This document shows, piece by piece, positions 46,163-57,125 of a stretch of DNA of 64,000 bases. The notes beneath the pieces were generated by a model that worked only from the letters and a program-made list of their open reading frames with translations, searched no databases and was not told where the DNA came from. Source of the DNA: Lamellibrachia satsuma (lineage: Eukaryota > Annelida > Polychaeta > Sabellida > Siboglinidae); assembly GCA_033239005.1 (NCBI GenBank), contig BSQZ01000017.1, positions 11,252,872 through 11,316,871 on the forward strand, given 5' to 3'. A program made the position numbers and the translations under genes. How positions within the stretch are numbered: the first letter of the stretch is position 1; the number at the start of each line of letters is the position of its first letter.

Positions 46163-46263
46163 TAAAAAAAGACAATGTGAATCTTCTGAAAGAAGCCAAC
46201 ATATTGAGTGTTGTCCACACGAAGCTGTACCTCAAGATTGAGAAGACAAACAACATTCTGAAG
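46163..46263 (+). CDS. Gene 3 exon 9, copy C
   Basis: 101-bp exon, acceptor TTAATTTTCAG, donor CTGAAG|GTAACC. It takes one base from exon 8 and ends in phase 0: KKDNVNLLKEANILSVVHTK LYLKIEKTNNILK in short. A lysine-rich helical stretch; both splice sites are good. Confidence 0.65.
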
Positions 46264-46617
46264 GTAACCAGTTTGTTTTATGCTGGAAGATCATACTGCT
46301 ACTTTGAGTGGACCTCAATCAAATAACATGTTGGCATTGATCTAACATGACAGTTGTTGTAGTCTTATTCAGCTCAGCTGAACTTACCGAATAAATTATA
46401 CAACTAGGTTCATTACAAGGATTATTTCATCCTTACTTTACTAACAGTTAATATCATAACATTTCAACTTAACAATAAGGGCTTTATTCGCCCAATATAT
46501 TAAGTGTTTCACAAGATTTAACAAGATCCAAACAAGTTCCAGATGGCAAGTGGACAAGGAAGCCATTGGCTTATTGAGAGTGCAATGATGTTCTTATCTA
46601 TGTGTAGCCTGCCCTTA

Positions 46618-47418
46618 TCAGATATCTGTCAACTCTATTTTTAAACATACACTACTAGCATTAACACAATCATTTGGCAGTTTGTTCCATTCGTTTATCA
46701 CCATCTGTGAGAAACAGTACTTTCTCATGTCCAACCTACACTGTTCCTTATGTAATGCTACTTTGTGTCCTCTGGTTCTACTGCCTTCTTTAAGTTTGAA
46801 GAAAATAATCCTATCAACATCCTCATAACCATTCACTATTTTAAACACTTTTATTTGGTCTACTCTTAGTCTTCTGGTCTGTAATGTTGTCAAACCACAT
46901 TTGAATAAGCGGCTTTCGTAACTAAGGTCTCTCAATCCTAGAAACATTTTAGTTGCTCTTCGTTGTGTTCTTTCTAGCTTGTCTGTATCCTTTTACGATA
47001 CGGCCTCCATGCTTGAATACAATGTTCCAACTATTGCTTTGTACAGGGGTACAATTAGCTGTTTCTCCTTATACGTGATAGATCTCCTAATTAACCCTAG
47101 AATTTGATTTCCTTTCAAATCAGCAATCCGACATTTCTCTGAAACTTTCATATCATCACTAAATGTTACTCCTAAATCCTTTTCTTGTGTTGTTCTACTT
47201 AGTACGTCATCCTCCATTTTATATTCTTCGATTCATGTTTCATGTCCTATGTGTAGGCATTTACGCTTCCCAAAATTGAATAACATTGGCCATTTTTCAG
47301 ACCTTTTAAATAGATCATCCTGTAAACTTTGTTTATCTGTATCATTAATAACATTTCTGGATACTTTTGTGTCATCTGCAAATTTGAGTACTTTGCTAAA
47401 TATGTCATCCTCCAAATC

Positions 47419-47466
<48 letters not shown>

Positions 47467-49250
47467 AATATAGGGCCTAATACTGATACCAGTGGTACCC
47501 TACTCAAAACAGGTTTCCAGTTTGAAATCTCACCTTCTACTATTACTCTCTGTCTTTTGTGTGTAAGCCACTTTTCTATCCAGTTGATTACATCATTACC
47601 TATGCCATGGGGTTTTAGTTTAAGTAACAATCTTTGATGTGGCACTTTATCAAAACCTTTCTGAAAATCTTCTGACAACATCCACTGGAGACCCGTCATC
47701 TACCCACTTTGTAATTTCCTCAAAAAAACATAAGAGATTGTTAAACATGACCTTGCTTTTAGGAATCGATGTTGAGATGTATTTATTAATTGATGTTTTA
47801 CAAGGAATTCAACCATGTGATCTCTAATTAATGTTTCGAGTAATGTACATACAACTGATGTTAAGCTCACTGGTCTGTAATTTTCTGGCTTCTTCCTTGA
47901 TCCCTTCTTAAATAGCGACATAATGTTTGCTTCTTTCCATTCTGTAGGAACTATTCCTTCTTCTAGTGACAAGTTAAACATTTTTGCAAGTGGTGTACTA
48001 ATTGGCTGAACAATTTCCTTAAGCAGTTTTGGTGGTATCCCATCTACTCCAGGTGATTTATTATCTTTCATCTTCTTAATTTTCTTTGCTATCATTTCAG
48101 GAGTTACAAATAACTGCCCTATATGTTCTGATTAATTGCCCTCAAATTTAGCAAATGGAACTGGAAGTGAGCTGATATTTTCTGTGGTAAAAACTGAGCT
48201 GAAATACTCATTCAAGACCTCTGCCATTTGGAACCCGTTTGAAATTATGTTTTCACTGTTGTTTTCCAGTGGTCCGACCTTATCTCGAACTTTCTCTTTA
48301 CTCCTTACATAAGCATAGAAACTCTTGCTGTCATTTTTTATATTACCTGCATATTTTTTTTCAAAGGTTCTTTTAGATTTTATAATTTCAGTTGTAGCTA
48401 GGTTAAGTGCCTCTTTGTAGTTTGTGTAGTCAGTCTTCTACATTTCCAGTGTGTTTATAGACCCTCCACAGCATCTGTTTGTGAGCAATTGTTTTAATAG
48501 TCTCTTTTGACAGGTGTTTTTTCCTGGACCTTTTCCCATGTTTTCTTAATGGAAAAAAATCTCAGTAATGCCCTCAATCTCATATTTTAAACAAGTCCAG
48601 TATTCTGTTGCTGTCTTGTTCTTCAGCAAATTATTCCAATCTATATTTGCTAGATATGTTCTCATCACTTTATATTTGCCTTTGTTGAAGTTCCTCCTCC
48701 ATTGTTTTTTATATGTATTCCCTGTTTTACTTTTATATTAAAATAGATTTGGTTATGGTCACTTGAGCCCAAAGATTCGTGTACTTCAACATTGTCAACT
48801 AATTCATTTTGAGAAGACAAAGTTAAAACTGGTTGGTTCCAAGACATGTTGAGTAAGGAAACAATCCTGTGTTAGAAGTAGAAACTTATGGTTGTCACCT
48901 CCAGCACTCTCTAGTGATTCCCATTGTATATGGCCATGGATAGATTCTTTAATATGTAAAATTAGTCCACCTCCCCTTCTTTCTCGTCTATCCTTCCTAA
49001 ACATTACATAGCCTGTCAGTGCTAACTCAGCATCTACTATATCTTCATTTGCCCATGATTCTGTGATGCCTATTACATGAGGATCAGTATCTGCTACCAT
49101 AATGTCTAACTCACTTTTTTTATTTACTATGCTCCTGGCATTTAAGTATGTAAATTTAAGTTCATTATCCGAAATTATTGGTGAACATTTCTTTGGATGT
49201 GTATTTGTAGTAGTACTCCTTTGAGTTTTCTCTATCAGTTCCTCCTGCAC
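46618..49250 (-). pseudogene. CR1-like ORF2 (endonuclease and RT), broken
   Basis: From the 5' side: an endonuclease domain with YLNARSIVNKKSELDIMV, HVIGITESWANEDI, RRERRGGGLILHIKESI and the closing SSDHNQIYF. The RT domain has DNKSPGVDGIPPKLLKEI, FKKGSRKKPENYRPVSLTSV, DFQKGFDKVPHQRLLLK, a (TA)n insertion at IYIND, and the catalytic KFADDTKV (intact FADD). The C-terminal region has SYESRLFKCGLTTLQTRRLR and VINEWNKLPNDCVNAS. In CR1 elements this protein nicks target DNA and reverse-transcribes the RNA. At least five frame breaks are present. Confidence 0.85.
47422..47463. repeat. (TA)n tract in RT of LINE L2
   Basis: About 42 bp of TA at the same codon position (IYIND) as in L1 and L3; it keeps the - strand frame as repeated Tyr-Ile. 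Confidence 0.95.
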
Positions 49251-49430
49251 ATCTAGTTTAAATAATTTATGGTACCTGTGCCCTTGTCGACAACTCTGAA
49301 AAACTCACACCCAAGAACTGCAGCGCCCTTCCCTGTCAGATGAAGTCCATCTCTCATGAAAAAAGTCATCTCTTCCGACAAAGTTTCACCACAAGTCTAC
49401 GAAGTCTACTCCCTCCTCCATACATAATTT

Positions 49431-50391
49431 CTAAAGCGGTGTATTGATCGTCATCCTCCTACAGTTGCTATATTCCTCACCCCTGAAACCCATTATTGGT
49501 AATATCCCCGACAATACAATCTGTCCAACACGTGCCTCTTTAAGTGTCTTGATTAACCTCTTGTACTTATCAACGATGGCTGACGTTCCCTCCTTCTCGG
49601 CGTTGTTCGTTCCCACATGCACGAGAACAGCAACTCCCGTGCCACCACCCATGACTTGTCTTGCCTTCTCTGCTATATCCTCTAGTTTTGCCCCTGGTAG
49701 GCATACTGTTATGTCATCTCCTCTATTTACAATTTTATCCACTTTCCTAATGATGGAATCCCCCATAAATACCCGGGCTTTCCTCGCTTTCCCCTGTGAT
49801 ACTACATCAGCAAAGCTCCTTTCCTGTTGCACACTACTAGTATGCACCCTTTCTCTCCTATCATCAACCTTTACCGTCTTACCACCTGGCAATCCACTCA
49901 CCACTCTCCACTCACCCGCTTACCTCTCTTTTGTTGCATACTCTGCCTCCTATCATCTTTCTTCTTCTGATCCACAGTCTTCTCCTTTTCTCTGCTCTTG
50001 TTATCCTCGACCATCCTGCCACCTGACAATCTCTATTCACTCACTCGGTTATCTTCCTTTTGTTGCACATTCTTCCTTTTTCCATCTTTCTTCTTCTTTC
50101 AGCTTTCTCCCTCACATTGCCACTGCTCTCCTTGTTCTCACCACCTCTGTTCTCCTCATTTTCACTACCTCTGCTCTCCTCGTTCTCACCACCTCTGCTC
50201 TCCTTGCTCTCACCACCTCTGCTCTCCTCGGTCTCACCACCTCTGCTCTCATCATTCTCACCACCTCTGCTCTCTTCTTTCTCACCCTGCCCTGTCATCA
50301 TCAAAATCATATGCCTTAACTCAATTACCTGCTCCTGCAGATATAGCACGACACCACAGCCGACTAGATGCACGCCACAAGTTCTTTTCAC
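49431..50391 (-). pseudogene. CR1-like ORF1 with SGNH-hydrolase-like domain
   Basis: The C-terminal part (49,904-49,431) reads ARVFMGDSIIRKVDKIVN (GDS block with the serine), TVCLPGAKLEDIAEKA, VAVLVHVGTNNAEKEG (GTNN block) and GQIVLSGILPIMG, an SGNH/GDSL-hydrolase arrangement known from ORF1 of CR1 elements. The N-terminal part is lysine/glutamate-rich (REKEKTVDQKKKDDRR) and contains an eight-residue tandem repeat, ESRGGENE. The parts are in different frames. The last conserved block (DxxH) was not seen; the frame ends in a stop at 49,431. Confidence 0.75.
50128..50290. repeat. 24-bp minisatellite within LINE ORF1
   Basis: Six to seven units of CTCTGCTCTCCTCGTTCTCA CCAC, coding on the - strand for ESRGGENE-type octapeptides. 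The period is a multiple of three, so the ORF1 frame is preserved. Confidence 0.9.
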
Positions 50392-50449
50392 AGTGAGTAA
50401 CCAAGCCTACCAAACGACTGTATCAATGCACTAACAGTAAACAATTTCA

Positions 50450-51760
50450 AAGCAAAATATAAAAATTACTGTCAGGACCACTGATTAAGGGGCTATATAT
50501 GAGCCAGTAGGCTCCCTGTTCCAAACCCGTTCAAGGTATGATTCAAGGTATGGCTAAAACAATAACACTAAAATGTGTTATGTGCCCACTGGCCACTGTG
50601 CTGCCACTTTGCTAAAATTGGTGCCGTTCTCGAATCACTCCAAATCGAAGCTTTTCAAAGTTCATTTTCACAGTCAAATATCACATTAATTAGAATGTCT
50701 TGACACATTGTATTGCCAATCAGATTGTCCACCTCAGTATTAACGGTACAGAGTTAATTGGCGTAATATCCTTAACACATTTTCGAACTGGTTACAATCA
50801 TCAACCTTCCCCAATGAGGACAAGATACTGACATTATTAAAAACGAGGCGTCCAGTAGGCATCTATGCTACAAATGGCATCTTGGCTCTATAAACATTCA
50901 ATGTGGCTGCACCCGTATTACGAAGAAAACATTTAAAAATATTGTTTCCCATGTCAATTCGTGAAAACCGTTAACCCCCATTATTGTTATTCGTACGTTT
51001 TCGCCAAATTGGCGAAGCAGTCCAATTTTCTGTTCGCAAAATATTGATTCGCTTCGCCATTGGCGAAAGGCGATCGATTAGCAGTTATTACTGTTACCTT
51101 TCTATCTACAGTACTGCAAACCTAAAACATTAAAGCAGCACATTGTCTTATTTCATATTAAAAAATATCTTGTATGCCACATAAACAAGAAAAGAAATTT
51201 TCCACTTACAGGTATCTGCAAAATGTGGTATATGTTTGAGCCAGATTTATGCTGCATGTGATGTGTAAATATTGCTCCCCCCAAATTATTTAAAAGGTTT
51301 CCTGCATGAAATGTTGCTACAAATACTGCATGTAGCACATACATATTTTTAAATCGTTCCAGTTTGCCTTATTGATGACCAGTGAAATTAACTGCAATGC
51401 AGAATTACAAGGAAATAAGCAACTTATTTGATTAAAAGGCCGAATTAAGTTTTTGATGCCTATCCATGAAACTATACACAAATATATATATATTTAGACA
51501 TTTGCATGTTTTCATAAACGATATGGCATTGCAGATAACCACCCATATTGGTTTGCTATCAAAAAGGAATTGATCGATATTTGGGAACATGTGAAAAGGG
51601 TCAAGCAGTCTATCACGAACAAAGTGGAATAGGTAGTCAGTGGGAGATGATGTTGCCAAAAGATTCACAGGAGTTGACCTAGTAAGTAGACATTATCTAC
51701 ATCCAGGTTTTGTGAAAACAATTTTTTCCTAGTTTTGTTGCTGTAAATATCTGTGAATGT
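50450..51760. other. Gene-free stretch
   Basis: AT-rich, no exon, RNA gene or repeat recognised. Around 51,000-51,075 there is a short cluster of TTCGCCA/TGGCGAA words forming small inverted repeats. Confidence 0.4.
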
Positions 51761-51767
51761 CTCTATT

Positions 51768-52500
51768 TCACCTTCCTCCTGATCTCTTGTTGTATACAAG
51801 TGCTGATGTCTTCACCTCCCTTCTGATCTCTTGTTGTATACAAGTGTTGATGTCTTCACCTTCCTCCTGATCTCTTGTTGTATACAAGTGTTGATGTCTT
51901 CACCTTCCTCCTGATCTCTTGTTGTATACAAGTGTTGATGTCTTCACCTTCCTCCTGATCTCTTGTTGTATACAAGTGTTGATGTCTTCACCTTCCTCCT
52001 GATCTCTTGTTGTATACAAGTGTTGTTGTCTTCACCTTCCTCCTGATCTCTTGTTGTATACAAGTGTTGATGTCTTCACCTTCCTCCTGATCTCTTGTTG
52101 TATACAAGTGTTCATGTCTTCACCTCCTGATCTCTTGTTGTATACAAGTGTTGATGTCTTCACCTTCCTCCTGATCTCTTGTTGTATACAAGTGTTGATG
52201 TCTTCACCTTCCTCCTGATCTCTTGTTGTATACAAGTGTTGATGTCTTCACCTTCCTCCTGATCTCTTGTTGTATACAAGTGTTGATGTCTTCACCTTCC
52301 TCCTGATCTCTTGTTGTATACAAGTGTTGTTGTCTTCTCCTTCCTCCTGATATCTTGTTGTATACAAGTGTTGATGTCTTCACCTTCCTCCTGATCTCTT
52401 GTTGTATACAAGTGTTCATGTCTTCACCTCCTGATCTCTTGTTGTATACAAGTGTTCATGTCTTCACCTTCCTCCTGATCTCTTATTGTATACAAGTGTT
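51768..52500. repeat. 44-bp minisatellite, about 17 units
   Basis: Units TTGATGTCTTCACCTTCCTC + CTGATCTCTTGTTGTATACA + AGTG, highly uniform; two units near 52,110 and 52,420 are short by six bases (CACCTCCTGATC). A single copy of the unit exists at the matching place of copy C (39,601-39,650), so the array expanded only here. Confidence 0.96.
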
Positions 52501-52824
52501 GATGCACCAATTAATGTTTCCATGCTTTTTTGTATAAACAAGAATAATGCAGAACTGCTTTGAAAGATGAAAGGGCCTTTTTAACTATATCGAACTGGTA
52601 CTGTTGTTTTTATAGTGTTTTATCATGTTTTATATGTTCCCCGCTGAACATTTTCTAAAATCATATATTTTTATGCTCTACATTTACTGTTTTATTTATA
52701 AATATACATCTTTTAGATAGATCTCTACTTTGAGTAATAACATAATGTAAAGCGCCATAAAGCACTTGGTGAATATGACGCTAAAGTTTGAATTTTTTTA
52801 TTACAATATTATATGTTATGTGTC

Positions 52825-53185
52825 TGTAGGCAAGTACCAATGTCTCCTAGATATGTGCTGTTGGCAAGTACCAATGTTTCCTTGCTGTGTGTTGTAGGCA
52901 AGTACCAATGTCTCTTTGCTATGTGCTGTAGGCAAGTACCAATGTCTCCTTACTATGTTCTGAAGGCAAGTACCAATGTCTCCTTGGTATGTGCTGTAGG
53001 CAAGCACCTACTTCTCCTTGGTATGTGCTGTTGGCAAGCACCAATGTCTCCTTGGTATGTGCTGTCGACAAGCACCAATGTCTCCTTGGTATGTGCTGTC
53101 GACAAGCACCAATGTCTTCTTGCTATGTGCTGTTGGCAAGCACCAATGTTTCCTTGCTATGTGCTGTAGTCAACTACCAAAATCT
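52825..53185. repeat. 34-bp minisatellite abutting exon, copy D
   Basis: About eleven units of the same 34-bp repeat. Several units read CTGTAGGCAAG, that is, they carry the same AG|GCAAG acceptor-like junction as the true exon start at 53,207. Confidence 0.92.
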
Positions 53186-53206
53186 ACTTGCTTCTTGTGG
53201 TTGTAG

Positions 53207-53406
53207 GCAAGCACGAAGAAAGCAGCCCAGCCGAGATCAAGAAGGTTCAGATGGAGGAACCTGCTGCACTGTTGTTTAATTCAGAAAGTTTCTTGCACCA
53301 TTCCTACATGCGTACGACTTCTTCATGCAGACAGTCAAGAACATCAAACAAACTTGGCGTACCAGTGGGTCCGGGTCTGTATTTGAATTTGTTTTGCTGT
53401 TTAAAG
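53207..53406 (+). pseudogene. Gene 3 exon 1, copy D
   Basis: Counterpart of 40,052-40,251: AEIKKVQMEEPAALLFN, then after the same one-base change of frame FLAPFLHAYDFFMQTVKNIK and QTWRTSGSGSVFEFVLLFK. Here an alternative acceptor-like TGTTTAATTCAG lies just before the second frame and would avoid the shift; copy C lacks it. Confidence 0.45.
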
Positions 53407-54099
53407 GTCAGACCACAATAATACCGCCTGCTGTACTTTAGATGGTTGTAGCTACAGCCAATTTCTGTGATTTTTAACTGGGAAGTCACTTGATCTAGTT
53501 AGCCAGCAAGTTTCTGTTTTCTTTCTCCCTCCTCAATTAATTTAGCCCATTGTGAATCAGGGCCATTGGTGTTCATATCTGTAGAGTGTATGAATTGTTT
53601 AAAGGTATGTACAGTCAGCTTAATGTATATATATTTTTTTAAATTATTGAAAAGAATTGACTTTGAACATTAAATCTGTTGTGAATAGGTTTATGTCGTA
53701 GTATGTAGAGTTGGAGCCACGTTTGACCTTTTCCACGTTGAATATAATCTAGTAGGTTGTCCGATGTCTTTATAAAAACTAAATGACACATTTGCACAAA
53801 ATAGCTAGCATGTCATAGTGGATACTAGATAGGTTAGATTTTTTGCAAAATGATTTTGAAATGAGGCGAGAGAAAAATCAAACTGAGGATGGAGCTTGTC
53901 TCCCACAATTGCTGTGAGACTATCAAATCTCCAGTTATCCTGCTCAGGAGAACAAATCTCCCACTATATTTCTGTTGAAATAACATTCTTTGCAGCCTAA
54001 CAACATATTGTTAATCCCTCCCCTTACTAATGCCTGAACAATGCAGACCTGTCTAACCTGTGTCCTTGTGTCTTGTGTGTCGTTGACATTGTTTATAAG

Positions 54100-54144
54100 C
54101 CATAGACGAGCAAAGCACTGGCACCTTCGGGTTCCCTATTGTAA
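54100..54144 (+). CDS. Gene 3 candidate exon 2, copy D (shifted acceptor)
   Basis: The copy C acceptor TATAG|GCC reads TATAAG|CC here, a G to A change that moves the AG one base downstream and would drop one base from the exon, changing the frame. The rest reads IDEQSTGTFGF before a donor-like GTAAAT. Confidence 0.35.
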
Positions 54145-54270
54145 ATTTTTTCACCCACTGTAAACCAGGCTCACATTAATCAATATACAATCCGTTAACT
54201 ATCCATTGAGATAATACCTAGCGATACATCATGGTATAAGACATATTATGTTTATGTTCACATGCAATAG

Positions 54271-54443
54271 ATACAATATGGCACAGGCACTGCTTCAAGT
54301 GATCTTTGGGCTAAAGGTGAATGAAAAGTTCCCAAAGAAACTGCTGCAGTAGACATCATGTGGTGTTGGTGTCTGGGAAATAGACGGAAAATAGTCATTA
54401 CAGCCACAAAGGAATCATGCTGGAAGTCACTGTTGGACAGGAG
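54271..54443 (+). pseudogene. Gene 3 exon 3, copy D
   Basis: Counterpart of 41,139-41,300 with the same splice sites. It reads NMAQALLQVIFGLKVNEKFP. A short insertion near 54,380 (about 11 bp, adding AATAGACGG-like sequence) breaks the second half, which in copy C leads in frame to the donor. Confidence 0.5.
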
Positions 54444-55080
54444 GTAAATATATTTCTTGTTCATTACACATTATCAAAGCCCCACTACAGTGTGACAGGA
54501 CTATCAACAGTTATGTAATCGTCACATGTAGAAATGTCTTGTGGACAGGTAGTATGCTAAGATGTTATTAGTCCCCATAAAAACGTCAGTAATGATTTAT
54601 ATATAGGTGTCACTAGGCCATCTTGACAGTAACAATTCCATTCAAATTAAACAGTTGCCTTATATTTATTCAAATGTTTTTCTATGGAAAAGTAGAGGAA
54701 CGTAACAGAAACATGTAATTTTCACTTTTGTCCTGCTTTTATGATTATTGCTGTCCATATTACCCTTACCCAGCATCTCCACGTGAATTCAAGGTGTCAT
54801 GTAGGTATTGATAAGCGTTTTCACGGCAGCTTGGCAAGGGTGTACACATAGAGCACTGATGTTTACATGTTATGACATATTTAAGCGTCATGTATATGGC
54901 AAGACTCAAATTCTATTAGAAAATGAAGATCTATCACTAAATATAATATGTTCATTCGTCCTTAATTACCTTGTTTGGTCATGTGATAACATTACCTCAA
55001 GCCCTCAGCTGGTAAGCTTCCAGAAGCTTAGAATTTCATGGCAAGATATGTCATGTAGTAGGCTATGTTGTATATTGTAG

Positions 55081-55203
55081 ATTGCTCCTGATGGCAGACA
55101 TCTGAGTATGGCTGGATCTCAACAAGTCACCATTTCTGTGAGCAACATGAAGAATGTGGATGTTATCATTAACAATGTTGAGCTGAACGTGGTAGAAAAA
55201 CAG
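55081..55203 (+). CDS. Gene 3 exon 4, copy D only
   Basis: 123-bp exon, phase 0 to 0, fully open: IAPDGRHLSMAGSQQVTISV, SNMKNVDVIINNVELNVVEK. Acceptor GTATATTGTAG; the donor is CAG|GCAAGT, the GC-type consensus. Copy C lacks the exon because about 0.42 kb is deleted there (joint near 41,915). A ~76-bp tandem repeat derived from this exon's end follows. The product was not recognised; it looks like a soluble beta-rich piece. Confidence 0.6.
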
Positions 55204-55440
55204 GCAAGTTGGATAGTTCCCATGGATGACCCTTACAGCTAATCACCTAAAGTGTGTACTGAATGTGGTAGACAAACAGAAGTTGGATACTTCCCATGGG
55301 TTACCTTTACAACTAATCAACTAAAATGTGTATTGAATGTTGTTGGATACTTCACATGGATGACCCTTACAACTAATCAATCTAAAGTGTGTATTGAATG
55401 TGGTAGAAAAAACAGGCAAGTTGGATACAACTAATCAACT
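55183..55440. repeat. ~76-bp minisatellite made from an exon-intron border
   Basis: Three to four units, each containing GAATGTGGTAGA-AACAGGCAAGTTGGATA, that is the last ~20 bases of exon 4 plus the start of its intron, followed by CATGGATGACCCTTACA. The fourth unit again has CAG|GCAAGT. Some units lost it. Confidence 0.8.
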
Positions 55441-55746
55441 ATGTATTGTATATTTTATTCTAGTTATCACTCCATCTCCTGTATTGCAATGTTTGGTGTA
55501 CCATGTTTTGACCAAACTTGTGTAACATTTGAGGTGTTTCAGAACCTATTTTTATCTCACATGTTGTCATTATCTTGACATAGTGTCAATATGTATCGGT
55601 GATAAAATACTTCATTTAAGAAATTAATATTTAAATAAAAAGCTGATGAAAAATGCTATTTAATTTAATAATTCTTGTTGAACTTTTCCCACATGTTATG
55701 TCCCTTTCCTTGCTGCTGTAGAAATGTATGATGACTTTGCTCGTAG

Positions 55747-55911
55747 GTGGCAACTGGAGCAGTGATTGATGTGGGTCGTAATCCAGACTGTTGTTCTGAT
55801 CCTCACATTCACATGGCTATGGTAGAGACAGGCCCATGTAGGATGATCGACCCCACTGAATACCTACCCAAATGGGTGCAGGAGTATGACCACTTCGTAC
55901 TTGTCTGGAGA
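55747..55911 (+). CDS. Gene 3 exon 5, copy D (in-frame deletion)
   Basis: Same exon as 42,179-42,363, open throughout and ending in phase 0 at TGGAGA|GTGAGT: VATGAVIDVGRNPDCCSDPH, IHMAMVETGPCRMIDPTEYL, PKWVQEYDHFVLVWR. Compared with copy C it lacks 24 bp, exactly the eight codons that include the copy C stop. The histidine/cysteine-rich CCSDPHIHMAM segment is striking but was not matched to a family. Confidence 0.65.
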
Positions 55912-56373
55912 GTGAGTTCAGACAATATATCTTACATAATCAGATTCATATCTGAAAGATATAAACTCAATTATGTGGTTAGTGTTTGCCAAGCAAATGA
56001 TGCCGCTAATCAGCAGAAAATGTCATTCTAACAGCAATTCTGGTTGTTTAGATATTCACCTTTACATGCAGTGGGGATGATATCCTGATACTGTAATATG
56101 TACAGTCTCTATTTCTCATGGTTGTTATGAGTAATGCTATCCTTTAGTTCTAGCATTTATCAAACAACTTCGTAGTTCTCCATTATACAATGTTAAAAGC
56201 AAATGTTTTTAGCATTGAAACTTCATGCTGATTAATTGGTCAGAATATGTATTAATAGTAGCAGCCAATAAACTCAAAATACTCCTTGTACTTACCATTG
56301 ACTAACATGTGTTGATGCAACCAGAAACGATTTATATAACTTGTATTTATCGTTTATAATTTTTTAATTTTAG

Positions 56374-56515
56374 ACTGCCAAGAGTTTAGGCCTTTCTGAT
56401 CTCTTAAAGTTGAAAGATGTTTTCAACTTCAAAATTAACTCCATCAGGCTGAACAAATTGCTCATAAGGTCGGCTTGTCAAAGGTCAAGACAAGCATCTT
56501 GAAAACTGTGGAAGA
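56374..56515 (+). pseudogene. Gene 3 exon 6, copy D
   Basis: Acceptor TTAATTTTAG; phase 0 after exon 5. TAKSLGLSDLLKLKDVFNFK continues, then after the same frame change as copy C AEQIAHKVGLSKVKTSILKT VEEIE in short. Both halves are coding-like, so the shift is either old damage or a sequence peculiarity; the 3' donor is not evident. Confidence 0.45.
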
Positions 56516-56851
56516 AATTGAAGTTGGACAATGTTTATTTTCAGTGGTGGCTTATTATTTATATAATATTACTGTGCTGGCTTAGTACTTCAGGAAAGTA
56601 TTCTTATGAATAATTTCATGAAATATTGATTTCTGGTGCAGACAGCTAATTTATGACCAGCATAGCTGTTTTCATGATGTATAATGTCTAGCATTTTGAT
56701 ATACATGATCTGACCAGGAGTGTTCGGACCATTCTTATTGGGAGGAGTGGCATAGATGCTGCAGTTCAGAAATGCTTGCAAACGAAATATTGAATCTGTT
56801 CAGATCAGCATTGAGTCCTAGGAATCTGCAGACTGCATTAACTGGCGACAG

Positions 56852-56965
56852 GCTGTGTGGAGAGGTATCAGGAAGACAGAAAAAAGGAGAAATAAACTGT
56901 GGATGGAGAAGAAAGTCCGGGGGCCCATCAATCCCTCATTGATTGTTATATCAAGTCTGACCCAC
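56852..56965 (+). CDS. Gene 3 exon 7, copy D
   Basis: Same length and phases as 43,314-43,427, open, with conservative changes only (KTEKRRNKLWMEKKVRGPIN). Donor CAC|GTAGGT, slightly weaker than in copy C. One of only two gene 3 exons intact in both copies. Confidence 0.65.
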
Positions 56966-57125
56966 GTAGGTAGAATGGTATTGCTATATCTCATACAGGT
57001 CACATATGATGGAGTATTTGTCACTATTATTACTTTCATGTAGTTTAATATGTTTTTATTATTGCTCCCATCAATGTAATATAACACAGTTATGTTCAAC
57101 ACATAAGTATTTTGTTAATTTTCAG

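Larger units (their letters stand above)
39600..47670. repeat. Segmental duplication 2, copy C
   Basis: Matches 52,480-62,640 in order and orientation: one 44-bp unit (39,601-39,650), a 34-bp minisatellite, six exon regions, 46,140-46,490, and the first ~1.2 kb of a CR1-like LINE on the - strand. Copy C alone contains 43,580-46,130; copy D alone contains 55,059-55,487 and a pogo element. Because both copies end in the same LINE insertion with the same flank, the LINE predates the duplication. Confidence 0.85.
46490..50400 (-). mobile_element. CR1-like LINE, near full-length copy L2
   Basis: A - strand element of about 3.9 kb with ORF1 and ORF2 in the usual order. The 3' end (left) carries repeats of GATTTAACAAG on the + strand, the reverse complement of the CTTGTTAAATC tail seen in other copies. 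ORF1 and ORF2 are listed separately. Several frameshifts and stops make it inactive, but it is the best guide to this family in the window. Its left 1.2 kb is shared with copy D, so the insertion is older than the duplication. Confidence 0.88.

Noticed and set aside
49444..50319. 291-codon plus-strand open frame
   Set aside because: It is antisense to the LINE ORF1, whose - strand frame has a recognisable SGNH-like domain. The plus-strand protein is low-complexity Leu/Ser/Thr-rich and arises from the 24-bp repeat and biased codons.
51768..53185. CRISPR-like arrays
   Set aside because: Regular repeats were considered, but units are contiguous without unique spacers, in a eukaryotic intronic context with retrotransposons. 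These are minisatellites.
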